In this document: positions 25,701-38,914 of the stretch, in pieces
Layout: the number at the start of each line of letters is the position of its first letter
Numbering within the stretch: position 1 is the stretch's first letter
Assembly: GCA_013400115.1 (NCBI GenBank)
Contig: VXBP01005586.1
Coordinates: 1,001,537 to 1,065,536, forward strand
Source: Rhinopomastus cyanomelas
Taxonomy: Eukaryota; Chordata; Aves; Bucerotiformes; Rhinopomastidae
DNA: 64,000 nt
Reading direction: 5' to 3'
Notes under the pieces: generated by a model
The model's database searches: none
Seen by the model: only the letters and a program-made list of their open reading frames with translations
Told to the model about the DNA's origin: nothing
Position numbers and translations under genes: made by a program

Positions 25701-26941
25701 ATTCGCTTCTCTTCTGGCATCTTTAATGCCTAATGTAACTCTCTATTAAAAGAGCACCTTTTTCACCCAGGCTTTGTGCTCTACCTTTTTCCCCATAAAA
25801 GCCAGTTTGTGCCCTTTTACAAGTGGGAAGCAGCCTGGTACCTGCAAGTTGTCAGCTGCACCCTGGCTGCAGAATCTGTATTACGGATCATTAGTGATTC
25901 ACTAAAAGTGAAAATCATGTTGTAGTGGTGGTGATTTTTCATGGCATTTTACAAGGTACTTTTTCAGACAGGGCCACTTTAATAGGTTCAGAATCTGGCT
26001 TCGTGTTGAAGAAAAGAAATGCAAAGGTAGAATCAGACAGCAGTTGAAATTAGGGAGAAGGCCATAAGGGTTTGTTGAGGATGATGGGAAAATATATTTC
26101 ATGAGTTTTGGAGGAAATGGGTGCAAATGTTCACATGTGGCAATAAGTGTATGGCTGAGGACAAAAGGATCAGTACTTTACACCCTTTGCAATGTAGGTA
26201 GAGAAAGAGATGGGAGGCATGAAGTTGCCTTCTGCTTTGAACTGAGATGAATATTACTTCAAAACAGGTTAATTTAAAGGGAAAAATCTAAAGTATCTAT
26301 TGTTTGGAGCTGGAAACTTGCCTGAAATCATAAGCGAGAAACAGAATGAGTGGGCTTTGAAGTCTGAAAGTATGACTTAAAATAAAATTCTTCTTTTTAT
26401 CCATCCAGCTCACCAAACTGATTCAGAGGTGCAAAAACAGGCACAAAAGGATTCAGTGCTTTACCTGACACTGCATCAGTACTTACATTGGGAAGAGGGC
26501 ATGTTGCTGAGCTGAGCTGACTAGTGACCTAGACTGTAAGGGAGAAGAATTGTGTCAGGACCTCAACCTTATAGAAAATTTCTATCTGAAGTGCTGTAGG
26601 AGCAGCGGTTAGAGAAAGGTATCTCCAAGATATAACCTTTTTTATACCTGGCTGTAGAGGTATTTAGATATTTAGGACAACCCATGGTGTACCCTGAGAT
26701 GTGTCCTCTCATTCAGGTTTGCAAAAATGAGCGGTGGGGAGTCACTTAGTCACAGCCTGGGCATTGTCTCCCTTGCAGAAAACCTCCCTTCATTCAGGCA
26801 TGTTCATGACCGCACAAAAGGGCAGAATAACTGTGAGCATGCCCACACACCCAGGCAAACCTGGTCAGAATGGTCACTGAAGCTTCTCTATATGTCTGGG
26901 AATCTGAGTTATCCTGTTATGTGTGTCTTTCCCTTTTGCAG
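19753..26941 (+). other. ALK: ALK intron (7.2 kb) between LDLa and the first MAM2 exon
   Basis: It has a canonical GTGAGT donor and an acceptor with tract tctttcccttttgcag. No CR1 copy was recognised in this intron. The only structure I noted is a perfect 12-bp-arm palindrome at 20,486-20,510 and a short aaag repeat near 23,170. Open frames in it (for example 22,094-22,384 and 24,890-25,138) have no recognisable motif. Confidence 0.85.
20486..20510. repeat. Perfect palindrome, 12-bp arms with 1-nt centre
   Basis: The arms ttaacatacact and agtgtatgttaa are exact reverse complements around a single C at 20,498. No terminal-inverted-repeat element or longer symmetry surrounds it, so it may be a chance palindrome, a small cruciform-prone site or the remnant of a foldback element. 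Confidence 0.85.
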
Positions 26942-27073
26942 AAAAGCTTCCCTCTGGTTTTTACTGTTCATTTGAAGAAGGGGACTGTGGCTGGATGGAG
27001 GGCTTCCCTGTGTCACATCCTTCTCCATGGCGCATTGGAAGCCCGGAGCACAATCGTTTTCCTTCAGTAGAAG
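26942..27073 (+). CDS. ALK: ALK exon, first part of MAM domain 2 (probable human exon 7)
   Basis: The 132-bp exon enters in phase 1 and leaves in phase 1 at AAG|GTGAGA. After joining to the LDLa exon it reads KKLPSGFYCSFEEGDCGW, the start of MAM2, followed by a less conserved stretch ending SPEHNRFPSVE. MAM domains are adhesive beta-sandwich modules; the two in ALK flank the LDLa module on the cell surface. The first two of the four conserved MAM cysteines are here (FYC and GDCGW). The F-E-x-G-x-C-G-W pattern is the hallmark of MAM N-termini. Length equals that inferred for human ALK. Confidence 0.96.
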
Positions 27074-28904
27074 GTGAGAGTAAATAGTAAATGCAAGGAA
27101 TAAACAGCAGAGAGCAGAAGATATGCAAATAGTGGGGAGAAGGGAACAAAACACAAGGCATGTTTTCCTCTGTACTTACATATTCAGCCTCCAGTGAAAC
27201 AAAAGCTTTCTTTTTACTTTTCAGCACTTTGAACAAAAGGCTATCCTGTTCGCTTACTGTCTTGGGGGTGCAGAGTGGTACCCCACCAGATGCAAATACT
27301 GAGCCTTTCTAAACAATTTCACACTGATCGTAGAATTATGGGATATTATGGCTGGAAAGGACCTCCAGGATCATCAAGTCCAGCCCTCATCCCAACATCT
27401 CCCTAAACCCTAGACCGTGGCCTCAAGTGCTCTAGCTACTTGTTTTTTAAACACCTCCAGGGATGGTGACTCCACCACCTACCTGGACAGCCTGTAGTAA
27501 AGAACTTCTTCCTAAGATCCAGTCTAAACCTCCCCTGCTGCAACTTGAGGCAATTTCCTCTTGTCCTTTCATGAGTAATTTGGGAGAAGAGGTAAGCACC
27601 AGACTCACTAAAACTAAATGTTCCTCTGCATGAATCTCCTCTATACCAATCTTTTTTTCATTCTGTTTTTCCTATTTACTTCCTCCAAATCTCTGTACTA
27701 CTTCATTTTTCCCCTACTCACATCCAAATGTTCCTTCTCTTTGCTCCATTGTCCCTTAAGTTCTGCTTCTGCGTATAATTACTGTATTCATGGTTATATA
27801 CCATGGTTATGGTTATAGCCAAATCCCAGTAGCCGATTTCTAATCCTGCTGATGCAAACCATTGCAAGTTTATACTTTGGACACTGAACTACCTTTTGGC
27901 AAACAGGTTACCTTCCAGAAACACCTGCCAGGTTTTCCCAAAGGCAGTAACGTAAATCAGTGGAGACATCCATTGCGGAGGCACAGAGCATCTAAAGGGA
28001 TACAAGAATAACAATAGAGTTCATGGTGTATAATCTCAATGGTCTTTAGAAAGTTAGATCCAGAGTTAATTAGCTAATGAACAGAAATAAAAAGGCAAAA
28101 CCATGCAGGATTCAAAACCGACTTATGAAGTCACAGGCAAAAACCAAGGCTGGCTCGAATTGGGGAAAAACAACACAACATAAACACTCCAACACAAAGA
28201 CTTACAAAGATAAATCACATGCTCTTACAGAACTGGGCTCAACTTTGTTACCTCCCTCCCCTCAGTAGGAAGAAACCCCTAGGTAGTGGTACCCTTCTGT
28301 GCTGCAGTGTAGAGCTGAAATAGTACAAAAAAGTACACAGGCACACCTTTTCATGTCAAGGTAAAACCCCTCATATCACTAGCGCCCTTGTTCCTCCTGT
28401 TACAACAAACTATTGCAGGAGCAAAGATTCCTCCAGCTTCATTAATATTACTCTGGGGTAGTATTTTCCATAGCTATATATTGTTCCACTTCTGGCCAAG
28501 GTAAGTATTCTCTTATTTTTTACCTTGTTAATTAAAATATATATTTATTACTCAAGATATATTTATTACATGACAGATATTAAAATACAATTTTTATTAC
28601 TTAAAAGATAAAAATATGTGAAGTATTTTGTTACTGGGCCTTGCAAGAAGAATGAATTTGAAGTCATGGAGCAACAGAAGATAGCTGTAGGAGGAAGAAA
28701 AACTCCTATATTTGTTGTGTGTCATGTTTCCCAAGTGTGTGTTGGGTAGGCAAAGCAGCAACCCTAATAAACTTTAAAAGCCTTCTGCTGTCTGGCATTT
28801 CACTGTAAGAAGAGCCAAGTAACATAGGTTCTGTTGAGGTTTCACAAACCCTATAACCAGAAGGTGAGTGCTGTTTTTGATCTTCTTCCTACTCTTTTAT
28901 CCAG
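27074..28904 (+). other. ALK: ALK intron (1.8 kb) within MAM2
   Basis: It contains one CR1 fragment (about 27,327-27,605), followed by a pyrimidine-rich stretch at about 27,640-27,780 that creates long but meaningless open frames. Its acceptor is cttttatccag. Nothing else was recognised. Confidence 0.85.
27327..27605 (-). mobile_element. CR1 LINE 3' fragment
   Basis: Antisense CR1 blocks appear in order: tcgtagaattatgg (tail), ggctggaaaggacctcca, acacctccagggatggtgactccaccacct, ggacagcctgt, and a final segment resembling the start of the last coding part. The copy is 5'-truncated and moderately diverged. Confidence 0.9.
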
Positions 28905-29005
28905 GTAGTGCCCTCTTCCTTAATACCAGCAAAGCACCAGCAGTAGAAAACACCGTCATGACCAGTCCTGTATTTCCAGCTCCTTTGAGGAACTCCCCCT
29001 GTGAG
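28905..29005 (+). CDS. ALK: ALK exon, second part of MAM domain 2 (probable human exon 8), ending at a GC donor
   Basis: The 101-bp exon enters in phase 1 after ccag and ends in phase 0. It encodes SALFLNTSKAPAVE and then NTVMTSPVFPAPLRNSPCE. The third conserved MAM cysteine is in SPCE, and an N-glycosylation site (NTS) is present. This matches remembered human ALK residue for residue in length (34 residues including the split codon). The downstream junction is GAG|GCAAGT: the donor dinucleotide is GC, not GT. The nearby GT sites at +4 and +7 would both break the reading frame into the next exon, so the GC donor is the only one that fits. Confidence 0.95.
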
Positions 29006-29011
29006 GCAAGT
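29006..29011 (+). promoter_or_regulatory. ALK: Non-canonical GC 5' splice site
   Basis: The sequence across the junction is GAG|GCAAGT. Apart from the C at +2 it is complementary to U1 snRNA at nearly every position, which is the usual compensation in GC-AG introns. The matching acceptor is ttcttctag at 39,066-39,074. GC donors are often less efficient and sometimes alternatively spliced. Confidence 0.88.
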
Positions 29012-29481
29012 TGTAAATGTTTTCATTTCTTTTGCAATTTACAGACCTGTTTTTTGTGACTGGCTAATTTTCAAACACAGGTCAGTCATACAGCACCCGC
29101 TTTCTCTGATAGCTTGTTGAAATATGGTTATCTCCTTGAAGAATCACAAAGTGTGCTCTGGACAGGTATAACCTGTCCTCATTGTATGCCCTGACATGAT
29201 ACAGGACAATCTTCATATTAGGTGTATATGCTGTAAGGGTAGGGCAGACAGCATTACATAAACACTGAGAAGAAGCAGCTTACTGCATGAACATTTTGTT
29301 TGCAAAATTCATGAACAGGCTTCAAGGCTGTTCCTGATCTCCTCAGAAAATATGGTGCATGCAGTCTCTAGTCCAGTCTTCATCATGTTGCACTTAAATC
29401 CTCATGTGGGCCTTGTACTGAAGTTAGCAGCATCAGAGACAAATTCGTATAGAACAGAACCAGCTCCATAGTCAAGCAGGG

Positions 29482-29598
29482 TCATAGAATCAGACTCATT
29501 AGGGATTGGAAGGGACCTCGAAAGATCATCTAGTCCAATCCCCCTGCCACAGCAGGATCACCTAGACCAAGTCACACAGGAACGCATCCAGGCGGGCT
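29482..29598 (-). mobile_element. CR1 LINE 3'-terminal fragment
   Basis: It contains tcatagaatcag, gggattggaagggacctcg, gatcatctagtccaatccccctgcc and the 'cacctagaccaagtcacacaggaac' block, then ends near ccaggcggg. It is close kin of the copies at 19,111 and 45,789. Confidence 0.92.
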
Positions 29599-32500
29599 AT
29601 TGACGGTCATAAGATACCAGCCTAAGCAAGTATATCAAGGCTTGCTGGGCAGCCCTGCGCATGGTAATTGCTGAGTCAGTTGTACTTAACCCTTAAACTG
29701 CAGCTTGTCTGCATTTTTTATTCTAGTCTGTAGCTTCATAGATTATATTGTCACTAACAGAATGTATTTAGGACTTCCGACTTTGAACCATGGCTAGTGA
29801 CTGAATTTCACATCTTGATTGGTCATGCTAAAATGCCACACAGGCTTCTGGATTCTGGAGCAAAAGGTTTGGGAAAATTGACCAAAAAAAATTAACAGTT
29901 TCTTATTTGCTGGTTGAGCACTGGACAGACAAAAGTTCCAGTCATCTTAAAACGCAGAAAGGACAAGAAGAGGTGCATTAGAAAGTCCTCTGAAATTAAA
30001 GTGTGTAGAAGATGGTGTTTCTTTGGCTTAATATTTGGTTTGTTTCACTTCTTTTGGGTATCTCAGCTAATACATCAAAGTGTGTCTGGTTTTGCTCTCT
30101 TGATCTATTCATGTCCTCCTTCTTCTGGAAATACATTCTGCCTTGTTTTTCCTCCCTTTTGTGACAAAGGTGTAAGCAGGTTCTGAATATTTTAAGACCT
30201 TGTTCTGCTACAGACTAGCATAAGCAAATGTTTTTCATAACCCACCTGACACAGAAATCAGAGTGAATGATTTCCCAATATGTGTGTATGTTTTTTCTTG
30301 TGTATACAACAGTGCAAATAATTAAACTTGCTGTTGAGGGAGAAGCTGCCATGTATTTCATCTGCTCACATGCCATCCCACCTCCGTCACTCCCCTTGGC
30401 ACTTAAAAGTCATCCAGATGTATCCAGCATTGCAGCTGTCAGTAATAAAGAGTGAAAGAGTTTGGCAAGGGGTTTGTCTCTTGCCTTTTCAAATAGTGTA
30501 AAAGCTTCTCTTCTCAATGAGCCCCTGGTGGCTTCACATTTTATTTTAGTGGAACAATCTGTCTGTAAGCAGGATAATTTAATTTCACTTTTCAGTACAA
30601 TACAAGAGAAGAAAGGAGATATTTCGCCCCCTTACACTTATTCCTCCAATAGGTGCCAGCAAACTTCCTTATAGTTAAATTACAGGCAGAAAAGAGGTTG
30701 TGAAAATCATTTTATTCTGTCCTGTATTTATTAACCTTCAATCACTTCTCAATTTAACCCGCTTAAGTTCAGATACAAAAAATATGAGTTTTCTGTTACC
30801 TGTCTCTGCTGACAGCTCTACCTGACACGTCACAACCAGAACAGATTCTCTGGCAACTGAAACCCCCCTGGCAAGGCTCTCTCTGGATTCATGTGGCAAA
30901 GCAATATCAGCAAGTATGTGCAAATTTGACACACTCACAGTGAAATCAAGCCATAAACCTGCCCTCCCTCCTATATTTGATGCAGTTTACATGATTCTTT
31001 AGATATCTTGTTCTTCTTCATCTTGTGCATTCACTTGCACAGTGTCTTGTTCTGACATCTGGTTCCCTATCACGAAGAGGTTTGTCTCAATTTATGTCTT
31101 GCGCCAGTATATATTATGATAGAGGTTGTCTTTAATCCTGGCATTTAACATCCTCCTCCTCCTCCTTGTATACCTTCTCTACCCCAATATCAACATGCAC
31201 AGCTCAGCTCCCAGGGATGGGACTGAGTGTGCTGCCCAGCCTATTTGAGTCACTCATCCTTCCTGAGCCCTTGGAATTCACCCCAGCTCTGCGCACCAGT
31301 CAAAGACCATATACTGCAAGCCCTGAGAACAATAGGGAGGCCAGCAGACATGTCCAGTTTGTGGATCCCCTCTCCTCTGCCTGCTACATGGGAGCTCTGA
31401 GGAATTACTCCTCCTGCTATTTACTGAGTCAGCTGACTCCATGCTTTTCAGCCCAAAGTGCTCGTAGGAATTTATTACCCCAGCTTTGGCATGGGGAGCA
31501 TTACCTGCTGCAGGGCTGTTTACCAGGCGGAAGGTTTCTGACTCTTGGCCAGAATGTCCATGAAACCAGGACTCAGTGTTGATAATGAAGCAGTTGAGCA
31601 GTCCACAGTGGGTGCCAGCTACAGTTTGCTAATGCTTCAGGCTTGTTTTTCCCCCCCTCAGCCTGGCTTTTTAATCACCTACTGTTATAGACTGGCAACA
31701 GAGATGGCTAGACAGTCAGAAAATGCTAACACCCCAGACACCTGCAGGGTGGCCTAGTCCAAACACCTTTCCTGATGTTGTTCTCAGCAGCTGTTTCAGC
31801 TGTGGTGACGTTAGAGCTTGGAGACTCCAGAGCTTGCGTGATGTTTGACATGATATGTGTTGCTGCTGAAAGCAGGACAAGTGTGACCCTCCATCTTTAT
31901 GCTCTTTCCAATTTGAGGTTCAATAACAGGAGCATACTGGACTGCTTGCAGCCTGAGCTCCCCTGGCATCGCCCACGCCCAGCAGGATGCTCCTCATTAA
32001 ATTAGAAAGGCAAAAATCAACCTATGCTGCTCTATGTGCATCAAAAGATGAACAAATTGTAAATATGTAAGCAGGAGATACCATAATAAACACAGCCTGT
32101 GCTTTCCCACCCCTTTAGGATTTCTCTAATGTGCCTTGCAGTTTGTGTATAGCTTTGTATTGCACTTTGCTCCTGTTTCTTTTGAGAAGCTTTATATTTT
32201 AGATTTTTTTGTTCTTCAATACTTTTGGCAAGTCAGAGCTGTTAGATGGTGATGCTGCCCTCTGTTCTTGGTTCTGTTAGTTATTCTCTTTCTTTTTGTT
32301 GTTTTATTAAACCTTGGATAGAGTATCCTGGCTTCAAAGAATCTCTGTTGGCAGTTCAGACAGTCTTTGTTATCTTTTTCACATTGCACATTCAGTAGAG
32401 TCCTTTGCCTATTGACTCCATTAACTGTATGTCTAAACCCCAATTTATATCAAAGAGAGAAACTGTGGCACTTTCACTAAATCTTGGGGGAATGCAGGAA

Positions 32501-35500
32501 GTGGTGGTACACGTGGTCCATAAGAGATACTTCATTGCTCTAACGTAGCCAGAAACGGGGGGAGATACAGTGAAAACCTCAGGAAATTCTTCAGGAACAA
32601 AACAGTGTAACAGTAATCAAGAGGGGAAATCTTTTAACCCACATGTAAAAGCTCATGGGAAACAACGCAAGTGCCATTGAGCATAGGAATGTGCTTGAAG
32701 GGCAAAAAATTAATCCAAATGGTGGCCTGACTGAAGAACAGAATATAGAGCTTGAGCAACAAATCACAGCAGTATCCTTCAGACTATGATTCCTCTTCAC
32801 ACTATGATTCCTCTCCCCTGAGTGGGATTTGCTTGGCCTGTACATGGCCAGCAAGGCAATGAAGATCGTGGGATGTTCAGATGTTTCCTCGTTTTGAAGA
32901 AATCCAGATGCATGTCATTAGTAGCTGCTCTGCTGTCTGGGAAACCACATTGCAGTTAACATCCAAGGAAAGTGCTGTCATCCAAGACACCACCTATGGC
33001 AAAATTAAACTGCTTTGCTGCAGCTGTTAGCTCCTGGGTGTGTACAGTTTGCAGACCCTAATGGCCACCTACTTCTTAGCACCTTACGAAGGGTCAGAGA
33101 GCAGACACCAGAGCATTGCTAAGCAAGTGCAGAATCACATATGTTGACTCTCATCCCATTTTTCGAGATGCTCCCTGCTGTCTGAGTCCTCAGGCTCTGA
33201 AGGACATTGTGGAGCCTGTAGATTTTAAGAGCCATGCCTGTGTCTTTCCAAAGTGTTTTGGGATTCAGTCATAAAATGTTTTAATATGAGGTCCAGGACT
33301 ACTACTGTTTTCTGTTCGGGCTTGGTACAGTGTCCCTGCCTGGGCAGCAGTAGTTATAACTGTCCTGTGAGATTTCATTTTGTTGTGGATTATTACTATT
33401 ATTTCTGTTTGACAGTCACTGCAGAAACTTGAACAGTTGGAAGACTGGTTTTTAAAAAGTCTGCACTTTGCTCAGCACAAAGGAATCTGTGATAGACCTT
33501 AGTGCCATGTACGTAAAACTCATGCAAACTGTTTTGGTTAGGGTGTAATAGAGAAGAGAAATAGCAACAAAGGTGGTGTTGCCTGGACAGTGATGAATTT
33601 GTAATTAGCATTAAAATTTATTACGTTCCTCTCTGCAACGGAAGGGTACTCTGTGCAAGAGAGACTACACTGTGATTTGGAACCAGACTATTTCATTTTT
33701 CTGTTAGATTCTGAGTCAAACATTTTAAGGAGTAAAGCTGTACTGAGAAACAGTGAACAGATTCCTGTTCAAAGATCTTTATGCTTTTGGCCCTGCTGAA
33801 AGTAAGGGAAAACGTTTTCTGATGCTGTTTTGATATTTCAGCTGGCTATTTCTCGAAAGCCACCATTATATTATGTAGGTAAATACTGAACTGAGCCAGA
33901 CTTCTTTAAGCCTCAACTTACTTTGTGAATATAACTATACTCTCTCTAGAAAATAAATATAGTGTGTTGATGCAAAACAGTCTAAATGAAGTTTGCCCTC
34001 ACGTTTCGGTTTATACATGTAGAGATGTTTTCATCCACTATGGTTGTTAATTCAGTTCTCTCTTCTGGGCAAAAGTGTTGTATTTTTTAAGAGTGTATAA
34101 ATCAATAACATAAATCATTCCTTGAGCGCATTCTGAGCCCCGTGCTGACACCTGCAGAGTGTGTCTCTTTTTCTCCTCTATTCCTTGAGCTTTAAATAAC
34201 TTAGAAGGGTACATGGTAATAACATTAACTCCGAACATTTTTGAGCATGAAAAATGCAACAGAGACCTGCCTCTAGCACAGCCTTTCATGTGCTCTATTT
34301 TGCAGAATGTAGCTTCTTTCTTTGTTTTAAAGTGTTGCTCTAAAACCTGAACAGCTTATTCACTTTTTATCTTTTCTTTCTTCCTTTGCCACCTGGCTTC
34401 TGTGTCATTGCATTGGAGAATCTATAATATTGGAAATTTCTTGAAAGCCTGGTCATTCCACAGTGCTGTGGCAGCAAAATTATGAAGTCCTTCTCTTTCT
34501 TTATTTTTATGTTTGTTTGTTTCCTGAAATGAATGTGCTTTGTTTAGGTTCTTTATTTTATAAAAGTAAGCATAAGTAAGAAATAGTGTGAGAACAAGTA
34601 GCATTAGAATCCGTTTGTGTAAAATACAGGTTTATCTTGGTTGCTCAGGTATTTTAGAACTTCATTATCAGATCAGCCAATTATTTTGTCATTTAGATAA
34701 GGATTTTGCTTGCACATCTGAGTCCTAAGCAAAAGCAGAAGTGTCAGCAGACTACAAAAGAGACAGATAGTGCACAATTGTTGATCTGGCCACAAAAAAA
34801 GGAACAAGATGTTTTGGTCATCTTTCTTATTCATAAGAGCCCAAGTCTAAATTGCTGAGCAGCTTTAATAGATACCTGTGCTTGTGCTGTTGTGTACAAC
34901 TGTTTGTCATTTCTGGTAAGAAAAACAATATTGCCAGTGTGATAAACTTCATGCTTCAAACAGATCATTTACAGAACTTACTGAGGCTTGAGCAAAGGTG
35001 TTGTCTGCAGCTACCATCTAATTCTCTGCAAACCGTCTTCCAACTTGCATCCTCACTTTGCAACGATGGCGTGCTTTCCAAGGTTCTTTAATGCCTGCCC
35101 AACCTTTACCGGGTCAGTACATTCATATCTGAAAACAACTTCTACTGTTTCCCATCCAGTGAGTAAGACCCAAGACAAGAGTTGTATTTTTCAGAAAAAT
35201 ACATGTCTGTACTTCAAGAATCTACAGTTCTTGGTCAGGAAAACTTTGAGCAATTCCTTTAAGCAAGTATTATAGATGGGGGACAAGGACTGGGGGTATG
35301 AGAACTAAGCAATAAGCTGTCTCACCAAGACATCAGCCTGTGGTGCACAGTTGGAATGTGGGTAACCACTGGGATCCAACTACTGCAGTTCCTTCAGGCA
35401 AGGGTGCATGCAGGCTCTTCTCTGTCCTAAAAATACCTTACTTTGAGCCCTTTTTCAAGTATGTCCAGCTTTTCCTCTTTCTTTGGTTACTTGAGCTAAG

Positions 35501-38145
35501 ACTGACAGCTAAATTTTCCTGCTAGGAAGGACCATAGTGTGGATAGTCAGGGGCATTGCCACTGAGATAAAAAAGGAAAAGGTAACAGCAACTTTGTGGA
35601 GAGGCTTATTTATGCTGCTGTGAGTGTGTATCATTGGTCCTCGGTCAGACATCTAAGCACTACTTCATACTGGAATATTTCTAGACACTAAAGTAGACTT
35701 TCAGTCATAAGCAGAACCAAACTTCACCCAAAGGTTCTCACATTTTACTTCCTTATACCCAAAAGAAATAAAATACCATAGTCTCAGTTCTCAAGTGGTC
35801 TTCAAATTATGCAGCTTGTTTATTTGCCCTCTCTGTTAAACCTACCAAGCCCTATTGATATAGATTAAATTTTTGTTCGTTCTTGGATGAATTAAAATTT
35901 CTGCTTGTCAGTTCAGAAATTCAACAGACTCAGAGACTAAGGGGATTCTCCAAAAGCATCTTTCCGTATGGTCTGGTGCAGTACAGTTTTGTCTGAATGT
36001 GCTGTGTGTTTACATGGGGTGTTCTCTTCCTTTAAATTTCCCCAGATCTCTTTAGACCATTTCATTTACCAAGCCAGTGAGTTTGCATGTGAACATTTAA
36101 CCACCAGCTATGGTGGGTTCTAAAGCCAGAAAGCAAGGTACTGTTGAGCCAGTGTCTACCTGGACTGCGTAATTAATTTCTCTGTGATGTTTATAGCTTC
36201 TCAATATTTTGCTGCTGGTTTCAAGCAGACAGAGATGTCTGATACACAATGTTAGGGGATTGCCACCAGCAACCCAGATTCAAATTTTTCCAAATGTGCC
36301 ACTACACCACTTACAGGATGTGTCGTGTGTGTAGTGCCATCTGCCATCATTGATGCTCTATTCTGTAGAATGCATGCCAGCCCCATTCGGAAGTCTTTAC
36401 TATGGTATCCAGCTCATCATCTGCTCTGGTTCACTCCAGCAGGTGTGAAAAGACCTGGACTGCCCTACTGTGAAGCTTAGAAACCATGGAAATCACAGCC
36501 AAAAATGCCCATTTGGACACAGTGCCAGTCGATTCACTCAGCGCCAGTTCATTAGAGGCTGCATGTTGTACTTTGCCAAAGAGCTGATCTCCCACATCTA
36601 ATGCCAACTACTTCTTTCTTTCAAACAGCTGACATGTGTGCAAAGGCATCCATTCCAATTCATCAATTGGTTCAGCTTTTGCTCTAGTGTTACGTTAATA
36701 GCTATCTAAGGCATGCTCTTGTCTCACTTCTGACCGTGTAGATGTTGCCTTGTACTGTCTGGCAGGTGTCCAGAAGAGACAGAGGTCTGAAAGTTCCTGC
36801 ATAGTAGGTGCTGCGGGATTTTAGGTCTCAAGTTGTGAAATGTCAAAACAGAATTGCTCCCACTTACCTGGATTAGAAATTCCACACAGTGTAACAGTGT
36901 GTTACATAGAGTTGAAATCAGGATCCTGACTTAGTAAGAGGAGTTGCTTTCTGTGCTGTAGGCTGAGTGCTTTAAATGTCCACTGGAATTCCAAAGTTTT
37001 GAAAAAAAAATCAAAAAAACTTTGGTTCTGTTCAGTTTTTTGCAATGGAAGTTGCTTAAGCGGGTCCGAAAGGTATTCTGATTCCAAGTAGAGAAATTTT
37101 CACTGTGATTTCGACAGCCTCACTTCATAGGCACTTAAAAATACAAAATGCCCAACAAACTGATTGTCACTTCACGTTAAGGCTCTGCGTGCACTAAGAG
37201 TTATGAGTACAGGCCTATAGGTACCAGTTTTCTTGACCATACAAAACCTTACACTTGTCTTGAACATCTAGTCAAAATACTGTGACAAAATGGATTCACA
37301 AGCCCAGTATGTAAATCCTATCAATGCTTGTGTCCTGTGTGCTGGAAGTACAACAGGCTCAGGACTGATTCCAGGCAAGTGTGCTGATTTTTGGACTGGA
37401 GAGAGACTAGAACCTCATCTAGATTTTTTTTTGGTCTCTATCATAGTTTTGCAGTGTCACTGCTGTGCTTGTAACTGGAGTCAGGCAGATGAATTCCAGT
37501 GTGTACTTAAATTCTGTACTGATAATTAATGTAGTGGGTATCCAGAGTTTTGTTCCACTCACCTAGAAATTGTGAGCATAAGCTAAGAACACTTCTGTCG
37601 TTTCAACTCCTAAGTCTGACTTGTCTGCCAGGATGGTCTTATACTATGAGATAAGAAGAACAAGTAAAATCTAGGAGTTATGTGTTATGCTGAGGAATGG
37701 ATGTGAATATTTTGTGTTATCACGGCAAGCAAGTAATCTTATTCGGTGTTCCTGTGTAAAGTGTAAATTTAATTCCTGGACTACTCACTCAGGCTTTTGA
37801 AGTGTTGAAAACCAGAGCACTACTTTTTAACACGCATGGGTGCTAGATTCTGTGACAAACACTTTCTTGTGCATAAATGATCCATTGTTAATGTACTTTT
37901 AATAAAATTCTACCAATTTTCTCACCTCTACTGGTTAATGAGATGAGACCCAGCTCCTGCATGCAATATATATGTGTATTTTACTTATTGTCTTTAGCAA
38001 CAAAGAGCTAGCTCTTCTTCCTAGAAGGCTATACTCATAGAACATTGATTCTGACACTAGTGTGTCTGTAGAAGGGTTTGTTTTTCTTTTCATACAGTGA
38101 GGGAGAGAAAGTGGAAAAAATGGGAAAATTACATGCAGAAAGTAA

Positions 38146-38385
38146 ATAGAATCATGGAATTGTTTAGTTTGGAAAAGACTCTTCAGATGAGTCCAACTCA
38201 GCACTGTCAAGTCCACCACCAAACCATTGATCCAGCCTGTCCAGATCCCTCTGTAGAGCCTCCTTGCCCTCAAGCAGATCAACATTTCTGCCCAACTTGG
38301 TGTTATCTGCAGACACTTAGAGTGTACTTGATGCCCTCATCCAGGTAATTGATAAAGATGTTAAAGAGATCAGGCCCCAGGTTGT
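38146..38385 (-). mobile_element. CR1 LINE fragment, 3' tail joined to internal RT region
   Basis: The first about 80 bp (from atagaatcatggaat) are antisense CR1 3' UTR. From about 38,230 the sequence becomes the antisense of the ORF2 region near the RT catalytic box: cctgtccagatccctctgtag, then the 'ttggtgttatctgcagac' block and an 'aattgataaagatgtt' block. Several hundred bases that normally separate these parts are absent. The copy therefore has an internal deletion or is two adjoining copies. Confidence 0.85.
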
Positions 38386-38887
38386 GACTGTCTGCCAATT
38401 GGGTTTGACTTCATTTACCATCACATTTTGGACCTGGCCATAGAAATGGATTCAAATGCATTAAACATAACCAACATGTTCAAAAACCTCTTCCCTAAGG
38501 TACTTCAATTAACGAGAAAGCTAATTATTACTGAAATTTTATTGGAAAGTATGGAGAAAGTTGGAAAGAGGTGAGGGATATTTCATTTTTGAAAAGAATA
38601 TCTGGGGGATAAGGATGTTATTAATGCTGATGCTGGCTTACTGCAGCTGTTCCGTCATGTTTTTGCTATTGCCGGAATGTAAAATTTATTGCTGAAAAAC
38701 TTTTCTTCTTAACTTGAATCTCTTAGGTAGCATCTAGGAGAGTGTGATCTTTGTATTGCAGATAGTAGAGGTATTAGCTTATCCCTTTAAAATTGCAAAC
38801 ACTTATGTGAAAGCTCAGAGATGTTTTGGAACCAACTTTATTAAAAAGAAAGGCCAGTACTTCCAGTATTAAATAGCATATGCATGC

Positions 38888-38914
38888 ATATATATATATA
38901 TATATCTATATATA
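38888..38914. repeat. AT dinucleotide microsatellite
   Basis: About 9 AT units are followed by a single C interruption and 4 further TA units, preceded by an alternating gcatatgcatgca purine-pyrimidine stretch. It is likely length-polymorphic; it lies about 160 bp upstream of the next exon. Confidence 0.9.

Noticed and set aside
31166..31582. 138-codon plus frame plus smaller frames to 32,005
   Set aside because: No domain, no conserved motif and no splice structure. The region is slightly GC-richer, which lengthens chance frames. I considered a solo LTR (an AATAAA occurs near 32,090) but found no matching ends.
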